This document shows positions 48,521-59,414 of a DNA stretch of 64,000 bases, one piece after another. Each line of letters opens with the position of its first letter. Position 1 is the stretch's first letter. The notes beneath the pieces were generated by a model that searched no databases, was not told where the DNA came from, and saw only the letters and a list, made by a program, of their open reading frames with translations. The translations under genes and the position numbers were made by a program. Source of the stretch: Metallyticus violacea (lineage: Eukaryota > Arthropoda > Insecta > Mantodea > Metallyticidae); assembly GCA_030762175.1 (NCBI GenBank), contig CM060842.1, positions 43,339,001 to 43,403,000 on the forward strand. The letters run 5' to 3'.

Positions 48521-48866
48521 GGCTTGTTCTGACTGCTGCGTTGTAACTACTATCAACGACCAATTTCCAGCAAGAATTGAATCAAATCAACGATATGCGT
48601 TTCAAGAACTTGCGTCCTTGCCAAAAGTCTTGTCACCCCACGCACCACAGTTCGACATGGAAAAGTTTCATTATCATAAACTTCAAGCAGGCCTGCCAGC
48701 ATTCCTTCACGTTCCTCACATATGCCACCTCAATAGTGCACTAGTGATGCTGAATGTGTTGAGCAGCTATACCATTTCTTTAGACATGCTGAGAACGACA
48801 CTCTTGCATGCTGATTAACAGCGTGGCGACTATTTTCTTAAAATTAAACAGAAAAAAAGTTTTATA

Positions 48867-48900
<34 letters not shown>

Positions 48901-49119
48901 AATTTCATTACAATTGCTACAGTATTGTTAGTACTTTAATTAATTAGTATACTGAAACGGTTTAGTACGCTCCGGTTAAGTGGTCCAGGTTGGGCACCAA
49001 TTTTTTGTAGGTGCTCAAATTCGGTAAATTGATGGATGATCACTTCGTTCTTGTTGCCTACGCTTCAATGACAATTACTTCTCAGGCAAATTCTGCTATT
49101 TTGTTGATTCGTACTCAAC
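48521..49119. other. Unassigned, with a (TA)n tract at 48862-48897
   Basis: A 99-codon plus-strand frame at 48519-48818 is unrecognised. A TA-rich microsatellite follows. Nothing else was seen. Confidence 0.4.
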
Positions 49120-49122
49120 AGG

Positions 49123-49680
49123 ACTGTGATAGGAGTCCAATAGTATAAATAAGCACTCGAGCGACATTATATATATATATTGTACTTTAGTATGTCCAAA
49201 TTCTTTCGCGTCCTCTGGTGTTTTGCGTACGATAGACCTAACTAAGTCGATACAAGCTTAGTTGCGAGTGGAACTTAGAAGTAAAACGTGAAATTGAAAA
49301 CTGCTTAACTGATGTATCGGAACTGCCTGCGACAGCAATGTCGAACTTATAATGAGAACTGTGTAATGAGTAATTCTGTAAACTGCTTTTAATGCGTATG
49401 TCAAGTGAGAACTGAAATGCGTCTCACCGCGGCTGGAGCTTAGACGTGCGTGCGGCGTGTAGATCTTGGAACTGCTTCTCGCTACCTGTAGAACCGACAA
49501 ATGAGAAATCAGAACTGCTTCCAAATAATTACTGCGTGTATCTTCCTGCGTATAGATCTTATAATTGCAAACTGCTTGCCCAGCAGAGCAAACGCTATCT
49601 TATGTATTAAATTCAAATCAAGTAATCGTTAGCTTAACGACTCCTCGGGGTCACAGAGACATGCGCAGATTTCGAGCACA
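49123..49680 (+). repeat. Possible solo LTR or other promoter-bearing repeat with reiterated AACTGC words
   Basis: A TATA-box-like TATAAATAAGC lies at 49145. Downstream, the word AACTGC or a one-base variant occurs about nine times between 49280 and 49580, mostly as GAACTGC. The composition is raised above the flanks, and the stretch ends in an ATTAAATTCAAATCAAG region. A promoter-like start, reiterated internal words and a sharp compositional change would fit a solo LTR starting TGTGATAGG near 49123. No target duplication or primer-binding site was found, so this is tentative. Confidence 0.3.
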
Positions 49681-49732
49681 TTTTTAAAATTTTCAAACAT
49701 ACACTCACCATTGGCTGGTTTAAGTTCACATG

Positions 49733-50029
49733 TCGGTCTTAGTGGTGTAGTGGTTACCATACTTGCCTTCTAAACCCAAAACGCGGGTTCGAACCCGGCC
49801 AGGACCAATGGATTTTTTTCGGGCGTAAAAATCCTAAGTATGGCTTCCTTCGGAAGGGAAGTAAAGCCGTGGGTTCCGTGTCGTACATTTACGGCACGAA
49901 AAAGAACCTCAAGCCTGAAAGAGAGGACTCTGAGCAAAATTTGTCGGCCGTTTCACGCCTTGAGTTGAATGGGACGCTGATGACCTGAGATGTTAAAGAG
50001 CGTCCATAAATAAATCAATCAAAAAAAAA
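49733..50029 (+). repeat. SINE-1 copy G, full length, with 14-bp target duplication
   Basis: Best reference copy. The head reads TCTTAGTGGTGTAGTGGTTAC, with A box and B box GGGTTCGAACCCGGCCAGGA. The body has GGCTTCCTTCGGAAGGGAAG and TCGTACATTTACGGCACG. The 3' part is GGGACGCTGATGACCTGAG with the tail TAAATAAATCAATC and A-run. A perfect 14-bp duplication TTTAAGTTCACATG flanks it (49719-49732 and 50030-50043). Confidence 0.93.
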
Positions 50030-50043
50030 TTTAAGTTCACATG

Positions 50044-51924
50044 CCACGCGTGCCAATCGCTATTTGGAAAGTTTAATACATATTGTTGACATTGGCTAGT
50101 TTAAAGACTAACAGTGCAATGACCTGTCTGCTCCACAGCCCTAACGAATTTAAAAGTTCTTGAGTTTATTGACCCTGCAACGGCAGTCCGTTTAAACGTG
50201 GCATAATCATACCCGGCCCTTGGGTTTCTTCTCCTTTGAATAGAAGTTTATGACTTTCTTAGTTTTCCAAGCTACCGTAACAGAAAACATCAAAGAACTT
50301 TCTCTTTAGTCGACATTCAATTCACATATTAGTGTTATGAATATTATACATATGTGATATGCACATTATTGCACTGGGTCAGCATCAATTAGTATTCTGA
50401 AATCTGCTTTCTTTCTATCTTATTCTTTTCCGTTTATTATTTTTTTCCGTTTCTTTTTTTCTTCCTTTGAATATACCTCTAGAAGTTGGATCAAATAGTC
50501 TAAGTGGTATTACAATAGGGAAAAGTGAAATCATTCAGAGACAAAGCAAAATATTAATTGACAACGTGTATAACGTTTTGAAAAGGTGATGAGCTTACAA
50601 AAATGGATTTCTCAAAGAGGTAAGAACTGTGTGTTTAGGCAAATTGGGACAAAGGAGTAATTTAAGGAAATCGTGCATTTTCATAATACAACATGACTTA
50701 TTGCTATTTTCCTTAACGGGAGTGCAATAAGAGGAACTTACTTTTCTATCCCTGTTCTGTACTCAAACAATAGCTCAAGTGTAAATAATGTTTAGCTGTA
50801 AACACTTTCTTAAAAAGTCAGTTGTTTAACAAAAACGTCAAATAAAACGAATGCTTAAATTTTAGTAATATTCACTCTTTTGTGAGCACTTTTAATTTTA
50901 ATAAATTGTGCCGTTTGTTCATTCTAACTCTTACTTATAGCAATCGCCTATAGCTCAATAGAAATGAGTTATTAATGTCTAAATATAAATTTATTACATA
51001 ATTAATTATTTTATTTGTGTAAATTTGCCTTTTACGTATTAAACATGAATTTGTGCTTGGTAGGGCTTCTAAATTCTTTATTGTATACTAGCTATTTTAT
51101 ATTGTTATTATCACCACCATTATCATAACATCTAAGCTTAATAATTAGTAAGTATTGAAATGGGGTTTAAACTAAGGTGTCACGGCTGTTAACCAGGAGA
51201 ATCTGGTCATTCTATTTAAGCGGGTAAATTTCCCGCTAGAGCAAGAATAAAAATAAAGAGTAAGATCGTGCGTCCTACCATGCGGCAACAAAGCGCACCA
51301 CTGCTGACGCAGTACTTCGACCTTGATATTCCTTCCAGTACGCCTTTTAGTATAGCGAATTCAAATTTTGGCAACCTGGTAGAGCGGCTCAGTTCTATGG
51401 GAGAAACTGACTGTATTTCGGAACTATTGGCCACGAGGAATACCTCGAGACAGCTACCTGCTCTTACCTTTTCCTGAGATTTTAAGAGGATATAAATTAA
51501 AAATAGATGAAAAGTAAAGAACGAAGATTTGCGTCTATGTCGGTCAATGCCTTTGTTAGTGTGGGCTACAATATTTAGTTTTTAATGAAATATATATTCT
51601 AACGTTGAATAAGTGATACTTTCCCCCGAGGCACGAGGATTCTTTATGAGCGAGCCCCCACTCTTTTGAGGGGTAGCAAACCTGCTCGTTTGCTTGTTGA
51701 CCTTGCTAGCGTGTCTTTATGTGGGATTGATATGTTTTAAGACAGCGGTGAAAGAATCATAGGATTATTATTATTTTTTTTGCGCATAAATTGAATCTGT
51801 TACTTATATGAATACCTTAATAACCCCTTCGACAGGGAACGTGATCTTGTATTTTTCAACATGATTCTGCCACTGCTCACTGCAAATCTTCACCATGCGT
51901 TTCCATAAGAGACAGTTACTGCGG
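50044..51924. other. No recognised gene
   Basis: Opposed frames of about 70 codons at 51216-51477 lie in a GC-richer patch but match nothing I know. Another GC-rich patch at 51620-51720 has a small hairpin-like CCCCCACTCTTTTGAGGGG. The remainder is AT-rich. Confidence 0.4.
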
Positions 51925-52185
51925 CCCCCCTCGGTCCTCCGATTTAACAGCCTTCGATTATTATCTCTGGGGTAAATTAAAAAATACCGTATACAAGACA
52001 AACCCTTACACTATACAAAACCTCAAAAGTTACTATTCGTCAGGAAATTGTAGGAATTTCTCAAATGACTACAGTAAGTGATGAATAGTCTAAATAGTTG
52101 CCAAAATGTGTGGAGAATGAAAGTGGGCAATTTCAATATGTAATTTGATAATTTGGTAAATAATGAGCGTCTTAAAATTGTTGTA
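51925..52185 (+). pseudogene. C-terminal fragment of an IS630/Tc1/mariner-type transposase
   Basis: The plus strand reads PRSSDLTAFDYYLWGKLKNT, then VYKTNPYTIQNLK. After a frameshift comes IRQEIVGISQMTT, and the end is VENESGQFQYVI. This follows the family form PRSPDLTPxDFFLWGYLKxxVYxTxPxTIxELKxxIRxEI, ending xxxGGHFQHIL. The last catalytic block is recognisable (SSDL). Everything upstream is missing, and there are a frameshift and stops. Confidence 0.7.
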
Positions 52186-53192
52186 TGGTAGTTTGTTTTA
52201 TTTATCCCCCTGCCTCAGCTAATCACCGAACAACTAGCGAGCGGCATAGACAAAACACTGGGGAAAAATAAAAGTGATAGCACTATATTTTAGCATTATT
52301 TATATTTTGTTTGTTTGAGTATTTATTTCATTGTTTTGTTGCCATGTAGTGCAATTATTATTTTTTTCATAAAGAAAATTACACGGTAGTGTAATTGGGG
52401 AACAATGCATATATTGTAGAAATGCTGAACACAAAAACATCTATCTTTCTTGCACACTTAAATATATTTTTTGTTCTCATATTAAATATTATTCAAACCG
52501 GTGTTGGAAAGAGGAAAAACCATTGTAATCAGATAAAAGAGAAACTGTAATTAATATACACAAGTTCTTAAAGACGAATTGAAATGGAAGGTCTAATTGG
52601 GTATTATGAACTGCTACTTAACTGGAGTATCTCGCGAAAGATTTTATAGAATGTTAAATGCTGAACGTCCAGAAAACAAACTTCGAGTCTCGGGTTAGAA
52701 AAAGCCCAAAAGTATACATAAAAAGAAGATATTTACTGTATCTACCATTAAGAACAATCTCCTTATATAAAACGAATTTGCTTGATATAAACAATTTTTG
52801 AGGGAAGCTAAGTTAGTGGAGAGCTGCATAATGGATATCACAACAAATATTTTTAAAAAAATTAATTTTCGATATGCTAAAAGTATCGTAGGGCAAAAAA
52901 AAAAAATAATGGAAAAACCTGACATTATGCCAAAAGCGTTCCGTTATTTAAGATATATGCAAGAGCTGAGAAATAATGATAAACTAATAGTTTATGTTGC
53001 TGTCTGTATTGATGATACTATTCCAACATTGAATTCAAATAAAACACAAACGCAATACGAATGTTACTAGAATGTATTAACAAAATAAAGAGCAATGAAT
53101 CATTAAAATCAATACATTTCAAAAGTTTAAGAAAACAATGGTGTATCCGATTGTTTTCATTCTGAAGAAGAGACTTGTGTCTTTTCTTTGCT
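52186..53192. other. No recognised gene
   Basis: A 90-codon plus frame at 52798-53070 and a 76-codon minus frame overlap there without known motifs. The rest is AT-rich. Confidence 0.4.
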
Positions 53193-53446
53193 CGTAAAGC
53201 CAAGATCACGGGTTCCATTCCTGCTAGGATCGATGGATTTTTAGCTATAAAAACAATAAATATGACTTCCTTCGGAAGGTCAATAAGGCCCTGGGTCCCG
53301 TATCTTAGATTTACAGCACGTAAGAAACCTGAAGCCTGAAAGAAGAGGTTTCTGAGCAAAATTTAATGGCCGTTTCACGACCTGAATTGAATGGGACGCT
53401 GATGATCTGAGATGTTAAGATCGTCCGTAAATAAATAAAATCAACA
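53193..53446 (+). repeat. SINE-1 copy H, diverged, A-box side missing
   Basis: It begins at the anticodon-side of the head (AAGCCAAGATCACGGGTTCC) and keeps a mutated B box. The body is diverged (CTTCCTTCGGAAGGTCAATA). The 3' part is GGGACGCTGATGATCTGAG with TAAATAAATAAAATC. It is older than copies E-G by its substitutions. Confidence 0.78.
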
Positions 53447-54380
53447 AATCTTCCGTTTGGGATTCCATATACTGAGTATGATATTGCAAGCTTATAGAGA
53501 TAGTTGGTTAAGGCGCCTGCGACAAAACTTTAAAAAGAGGATGTTTGTTCTGTCTTCAAGAAGTAGCCCGGATTGCTCTTTAAAATGAACAAGACATGGC
53601 TTACTATTAGTCTCTGCAGAGGTCATGGCGAAACCAGCGACGCTCTAGAGGAATATATATATATAAAATTAATGTTTTAATATTGATAAATATAGCATAA
53701 TAACAGGCAGGTGTGTTGACACCTTCCACCACCCTATAAAGGAAAGATATGGTTATGTGATATGCCCGACGTGCAATTGGAATATCTATGATTGTCCCTC
53801 TAGGTAAAAGGCAGAAATTGATTATAGTGCAGTCCTGGTATTTTAACAGGATTTATTCCAAAAGGACTGTCTATCACGAGAATCTGGATGTATTGCTTTT
53901 AGGGATTGGTTTGTACACCAGCTCCTTCCTAACACGTCCCAAAAGCGTATGGTGATTATGGGAATTTCACATTATCATTTGGTGGAATTAAATAAGGTTC
54001 TTGTGTCATCAAATTCAAAATGTAAATTGGAAATGCGAAAAGAATATTGATTATGATTCGATATCACAAAAGTAGTATTATGTGATATTATCAAGCTAAT
54101 GGAAGACAAATTTAGAAAATGTGAAATTTACACCATCGCAGAATTACAAACTTTAATGCAATTGAACTAACTTGAGTAAAAGTAAAACAGAAAACTATAG
54201 CGAAATATAATTTTCAAGAACAGTGAAGTAACAGCTCACTTTGAAAATATACTATCAAAAGTGACACCAACAGTAGCGTAGAGCTTGAGACAGTAGGGTA
54301 AAATATTGCATGAAATACACAAAGTCATCGATTGGTTACACTCAACAAAATATGAAGAATATAAGCACACAAGAGAGGAT
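53447..54380. other. No recognised gene; left flank of the minisatellite
   Basis: No frame of interest. No partial copy of the 46-bp unit was seen outside the array on this side. Confidence 0.4.
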
Positions 54381-56050
54381 AAAACTATCCCTGCGGCACA
54401 TATGTACCTGAGTACTCACTAGTACTAAAACTATCCATGCGGCACATATGTACCTGAATACTGACTAGTACTAAAACTATCCATGCGGCACATATGTACC
54501 TGAGTACTCACTAGTACTAAAACTATCCCTGCGGCACATATGTACCTGAGTACTCACTAGTACTAAAACTATCCATGCGGCACCTATGTACCTGAGTACT
54601 CACTAGTACTAAAACTATCCATGCGGCACATATGTACCTGAGTACTCACTAGTACTAAAACTATCCATGTGGCACATATGTACCTGAGTACTCACTAGTA
54701 CAAAATTATCCATGCGGCACATATGTACCTGAGTACTCACTAGTACTAAAACTATCCTTGTGGCACATATGTACCGGAGTACTCACTAGTACTAAAACTA
54801 TCCATGCGGCACATGTGTATCTGAGTACTCACTAATACTAAAACTATCCATGAGGCACATATGTACCTGAGTACTCACTAGTACTAAAACTATCCTTGTG
54901 GCACATATTTACCTGAGTACTCACTAGTACTAAAACTATCCATGCGGCACATATGTACCTGAGTACTCACTAGTACTAAAACTATCCTTGTGGCACATAT
55001 GTACCTGAGTACTCACTAGTACTAAAACTATCCAAGCGGCACATATGTACCTGAGTACTCACTAGTACTAAAACTATCCTTGTGGCACATATGTACCTGA
55101 GTACTCACTAGTACTAAAACTATCCAAGCGGCACATATGTACCTGAGTACTCACTAGTACTAAAACTATCCATGTGGCACATATGTACCTGAGTACTCAC
55201 TAGTACTAAAACTATCCAAGCGGCACATATGTACCTGAGTACTCACTAGTACTAAAACTATCCTTGTGGCACATATGTACCTGAGTACTCACTAGTACTA
55301 AAACTATCCTTGTGGCACATATGTACCTGAGTACTCACTAGTACTAAAACTATCCAAGCGGCACATATGTACCTGAGTACTCACTAGTACTAAAACTATC
55401 CATGTGGCACATATGTACCTGAGTACTCACTAGTACTAAAACTATCCATGTGGCACATATGTACCTGAGTACTCACTAGTACTAAAACTATCCAAGCGGC
55501 ACATATGTACCTGAGTACTCACTAGTACTAAAACTATCCTTGTGGCACATATGTACCGGAGTACTCACTAGTACTAAAACTATCCTTGTGGCACATATGT
55601 ACCTGAGTACTCACTAGTACTAAAACTATCCTTGTGGCACATATGTACCTGAGTACTCACTAGTACTAAAACTATCCTTGTGGCACATATGTACCGGAGT
55701 ACTCACTAGTACTAAAACTATCCTTGTGGCACATATGTACCTGAGTACTCACTAGTACTAAAACTATCCATGTGGCACATATGTACCTGAGTACTCACTA
55801 GTACTAAAACTATCCTTGTGGCACATATGTACCTGAGTACTCACTAGTACTAAAACTATCCTTGTGGCACATATGTACCTGAGTACTCACTAGTACTAAA
55901 ACTATCCAAGCGGCACATATGTACCTGAGTACTCACTAGTACTAAAACTATCCATGTGGCACATATGTACCTGAGTACTCACTAGTACTAAAACTATCCA
56001 AGCGGCACATATGTACCTGAGTACTCACTAGTACTAAAACTATCCATGCT
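54381..56050 (+). repeat. 46-bp minisatellite, 36 units plus a partial
   Basis: The unit starts AAAACTATCC and contains GGCACATATGTACCTGAGTA and CTCACTAGTACT. From 54381 to 56036 there are 1655 bp, which is 36 units of 46 bp minus one base (a single deletion in the seventh unit). Units differ chiefly at positions 11-16: ATGCGG, TTGTGG, AAGCGG and ATGTGG. The first dozen units are mostly ATGCGG and carry most of the private changes; from unit 13 on the array is very uniform. 46 is not a multiple of three and each unit has TGA and TAG, so it does not code. AGTACT palindromes occur twice per unit. Homogenisation by unequal exchange is the likely history. Confidence 0.97.
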
Positions 56051-57257
56051 GTGTTGACACAACACAATCATCACTGTGAAAGTCTCAGAGAACTAAAAAT
56101 AAACTGCAGTACTACCAGCAATAGTAACAGCATGAAGGAGGGTGAAAAGAGAGCCCTCCACATACTCACGAAACACAGCTGTTACCACTAGCTCAACTAT
56201 GTTCATCTTTCACTGAAGTTCACTAGTGAATGCTGATAACATCAATGCGTGTTTATTTCTCATTTCAGTGAATGTCGACTACCACATTCTACATTTACTC
56301 TGTTTTGATTTTGTGTTTGTTGATTGAATTGCTGCTTTTCTGGCAAATAAAGCAAATTCCAGGTTGAATGTATTGAAGAATGAACTAAGTTATTAGTCAA
56401 ATTTACTGCAACCCCTTATTTTAATTTTTCATTACACGCACCCACAACTCCACAGGAAAAAAAAATACATACACGCTTGGGCAGCGCATTCCAGAACCCC
56501 TTTACGCGCATAATGCGGCGGAATGGCACAATTTAGCAGCCGATTTGGAAGAAATTGCGTTCCGCTTTCGACATTATCGAAATAATCAGGTGCGAGGCTT
56601 GGACAAATGATGCATGGATACCAACCATGAATCGAACCACTGCCTTCACGCTTCGCTATTTTACACACCGTTACGAAACGGTTTGTCAGAGCTCTGTGAT
56701 TCAATTTACCGGGCATTTGGGGAACTGATATATTATGTATCAGAAAACGTGAAACAAACAAAATACACATAAGAGCACGGCGGGAGAAGAGCTGAATTTG
56801 AAATGCCCATTGATTTACAGATTTCGTTACATACCTAACGAATTTATTATTCCAAGTTGGGCTCGGAAAATGTCCAATCATATTATTATTTATAATATTA
56901 ATTATCAAGAATAATATTAATTTCACAATAATATTAAATACAGCGTGAAACAAATTCCTTTACAATTAATTATTGACATTATTAAACGTTAATTTTGGCC
57001 TGTCTTTTAATTATTACCATTAAAAGTCTTTACCAGAACGCCCACATCTATTTACTTTGTTCCAATAAGAATTAGTTTGTTATTTTCTGTTATTAAAAAT
57101 TAACGAGTTAATGTAGTTTGTTTTTTCGTGCGAAAAAAATCAAATAGAAACAAAATGTTTATACAACATCCTTCATAATGCAGATATTATTGCTAAACTC
57201 TAAGTACATGATGCACCTCACAATTGTTCAACTATTACTCACTACATTGTCCTTTAC
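56051..57257. other. Right flank of the minisatellite; possible tRNA-related patch
   Basis: A 173-codon minus-strand frame spans 56432-56953, the longest in the window, but it has no known motif. Inside it, the minus strand of about 56480-56710 is GC-richer and includes GGCAGTGGTTCGATTCATGG, a B-box-like word, so the open frame may simply reflect a SINE-type insertion. The rest is AT-rich. Confidence 0.35.
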
Positions 57258-57520
57258 CGCCACAGGTGACCCAGGTCGTTAAGGCGCAGACTCGTGAGCG
57301 GGAGGTCTGGGTTTCGAATCCAGCCAGGACCGTCCTTCCTGACTGAGGTTTTTTTCTAGGTTTTCCTCAGTCCTCATAAATGGTAAATGCCGGAGAAATA
57401 CCCTAAACTTAGGCCTGGAACGCTTCCTTCCTTAAAAAAAATATTTTCTCAGTATATCATTTCATATATCATCAGTGTTCACCACCTGTGGTGCCTCAAT
57501 AGTAAAAAGGGCACTCAAAA
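57258..57520 (+). repeat. SINE-2 copy f, nearly full length
   Basis: The head reads GACCCAGGTCGTTAAGGCGC, with B box GGGTTTCGAATCCAGCCAGG (one inserted T). The body has TCCTCAGTCCTCATAAATGG, and the 3' end (CCTGTGGTGCCTCAATAGTA) is followed by a shortened terminus. The flanks share ACATTGTC, so a target duplication of about 8-11 bp is likely. Confidence 0.82.
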
Positions 57521-57663
57521 AACATTGTCTTTGGCACGAGAAATGTACTTGTGGGTAGCACATTTTGCGAGGTGGCGGAGCTGTAATCTACAACAACATT
57601 TATCTATTACAAAAAATGTTATTTTATACCGCAATGCCAGTGTGAACTTTTACTTTTGTTTTT

Positions 57664-57942
57664 GAATAGGTTTAACGCCCGTTTTAACTACTGAGGCATC
57701 ACAGGCGGTGGACACTGATGATACATGAGATGGAATGATAAACTGGGAAAGGATTTTCTTTAAAGGAAGGAATCGTTTCAGGACTAAGTTTAGGGTACCT
57801 CCCCGGCATTTGCCATTTATTTATTAGAACTAAAGAAAATCTGGAAAAAAATCTGTCAGGGAGGACGGTCCTGGTGGAAATAGAACCCTAGATCTCCCGC
57901 TCACGAATCCGCGCCTTAACTACCTTGGCCACTCGCCGGTTT
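57664..57942 (-). repeat. SINE-2 copy g, full length, inverted relative to copy f
   Basis: On the minus strand the head reads GAGTGGCCAAGGTAGTTAAGG, with a mutated B box (GGTTCTATTTCC). The body and the 3' end GGGCGTTAAACCTATTC follow. It lies about 140 bp from copy f in the opposite orientation. Confidence 0.83.
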
Positions 57943-57948
57943 ATACTG

Positions 57949-57949
<1 letters not shown>

Positions 57950-57998
<49 letters not shown>
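57950..57998. repeat. (TA)n microsatellite
   Basis: About 24 TA units directly next to the head end of SINE-2 copy g. Confidence 0.93.
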
Positions 57999-58001
<3 letters not shown>

Positions 58002-58121
58002 TGTTGGCTTCTTGTCATAGAAGAACTGTATCAGTTCGACTCATAGCGATTACAAATCTGTGACTTTTTCTTAATGCTTTATCCTTTTCTGCTTTTCTAA
58101 TTACTCTTATTTTAGTTGAAT

Positions 58122-58125
<4 letters not shown>

Positions 58126-58157
<32 letters not shown>

Positions 58158-58169
58158 GGGTCACCCTGT
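58126..58169. repeat. (TA)n tract followed by a perfect palindrome
   Basis: (TA)n at about 58128-58152 is followed by the 15-bp palindrome ACAGGGTCACCCTGT (58155-58169), which directly abuts the left terminus of the next element. ACAGGGT words are usual at Tc1/mariner-type ends, so this may be a remnant of two facing termini. Confidence 0.6.
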
Positions 58170-58689
58170 ATATACAGGATGACCCAAAAGTAAGTACACA
58201 CACAGTGAATTTCAGTTAGCAAAGGATTTCACTACTTTTTATGTTCAAGCTGTTTACCTTCTGCTTTAATGTACCGTTGGAGTCTACCTGAAACCCTCTG
58301 ACACGCAAACACAGGTGAATATTGTTCAGATTGTGGCAGACCTCCTGAATGTAAACAGCGAGTTCTTCAATAGTTTGCGGTTTCCTTCCCTCCATTTCGT
58401 CTTTAACCATACCCTAAAGGAAGAAATCTCTAGGGATAAGATGAGGGGATCGTGGTGAGAATTCAATTGCTGCACGACGTCCAAGTACTCTTCTATTGAA
58501 AATGTTATCCAAGTACGTTCGGACAACTGTAACATAATGCGCAGGAGCTCCAACAAGCTGGAAGTAGAGTTGATCAAATTTGTCCAAATGCATGATGATT
58601 CCTGGTGTAGCCTCTTGAAGTAGATCAAAGTACTTGTTATCATCGAGATTTCCATGAATAAAGTGCGGCCCAATTACACCATATGCCGG

Positions 58690-58741
58690 ACCGCCTGTGG
58701 TGCCTCTGTAGTAAAAACGGGCATTAAACATTGAGTCAAAA
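58690..58741 (+). repeat. SINE-2 copy h, 3' end only
   Basis: ACCGCCTGTGGTGCCTCTG to GGGCATTAAACATTGAGTC, inserted between two blocks of the transposase. It begins at the same position of SINE-2 as copy e at 44316. No clear target duplication was seen. Confidence 0.8.
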
Positions 58742-58811
58742 GAAAACCATGTACCGATATTGCACCCCACACATTTACAGCGGGTTGATTTAGCACTTGC
58801 TCCAAAACAAC

Positions 58812-59105
58812 ACGATTTTTTTATTTGTTTATAGACGCTCTTTAACATCTCAGAACATCAGTGTCCCATTCAATTCAGGGCGTGAAACAGCCGACAAATT
58901 TTGCTCAGAGGCCTCTTACTTCAGGCTTGAGGTTCTTTATCGTGCCATAAATGTACGACACGGGATCCACGGCTTAACTTCCCTTCCGAAAGAAATCATA
59001 CTTAGGATTTTTACGCCCGAAAAAATCCATCGGTCCTGGCCGGGTTCGAACCCGCGATATTGGGTTTAGAAAGCAGGTATGGTTACCACTACACCAACCG
59101 GACGG
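58812..59105 (-). repeat. SINE-1 copy I, full length, inside the transposase
   Basis: The head at the high-coordinate end reads CCGGTTGGTGTAGTGGTAAC, with B box GGGTTCGAACCCGGCCAGGA. The body and tail are intact. The flanks share CAAAA(C/T)AACA, an imperfect target duplication of about 10 bp. It splits the transposase between the WSDE block and the NVWGAIS block. Confidence 0.88.
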
Positions 59106-59414
59106 ACAAAATAACATGGTAGTTTTCAGAGTATCAATAAGTACAGTTATGTCGGTTTGCACGTCTCGATAACTTAAAGGTGGCCTCATCCGACCACACA
59201 ATGTTTTGAAAGAAATTGGGGTCTTAGCAATGCTGATCAAGTATAATCTCATAAAATTGTAGCCGATTGCCTGGATCATCTTCCTACAAACCATGTGTCA
59301 GATGTGGAATGTACAATTTGAACTGAAATATCCTTTGGATTGACGGACGTGACATTTCTGGAAATTCTACCGATAATCGTCTTGTGGACTTCCTTGGACT
59401 GTTCGTGACATCCA

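Larger units (their letters stand above)
58216..59413 (-). pseudogene. DDE transposase, middle and C-terminus, inside the 58.2-kb element
   Basis: From high to low coordinate, the minus strand first reads NSPRKSTRRLSVEFPEMSRP near 59345-59410 (second DNA-binding part). Near 59150-59225 it reads FFQNIVWSDEATFKLSRRAN (first catalytic Asp in WSDE). SINE-1 copy I interrupts here. It resumes at 58745-58815 with NQPAVNVWGAISVHGF, and a SINE-2 fragment follows. Then come GVIGPHFIHGNLDDNKYFDL, QLVGAPAHYVTVVRTYLDN (where relatives have HDGAPAHF, so the second Asp has become Val) and PRSPHLIPRDFF (where relatives have SPDL, so the last Asp has become His). After a frameshift the C-terminus is ETANY-like sequence in one frame and GRKPQTIEELAVYI in the other. 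It is inactive by loss of catalytic residues alone. Confidence 0.8.

Noticed and set aside
48519..48818. 99-codon plus-strand frame as a gene
   Set aside because: It lies opposite the mariner C-terminal remnant region and shows no motif. Chance is the simplest explanation.
49733..49805. Functional tRNA gene in the SINE-1 head
   Set aside because: A and B boxes and a 7-bp acceptor-like pairing occur in some copies, but the anticodon arm does not form a normal 5-bp stem with a 7-base loop, and each head continues into the SINE body.
54381..56050. CRISPR-like array (regular repeats)
   Set aside because: There are no unique spacers; the whole 46-bp unit repeats, the setting is eukaryotic, and no cas genes are present. 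It is a minisatellite.
56432..56953. Longest frame in the window (173 codons, minus)
   Set aside because: There is no motif. Its N-terminal third is low-complexity hydrophobic from AT-rich DNA, and its C-terminal part lies over a tRNA-like, possibly SINE-derived patch. I did not call a gene.
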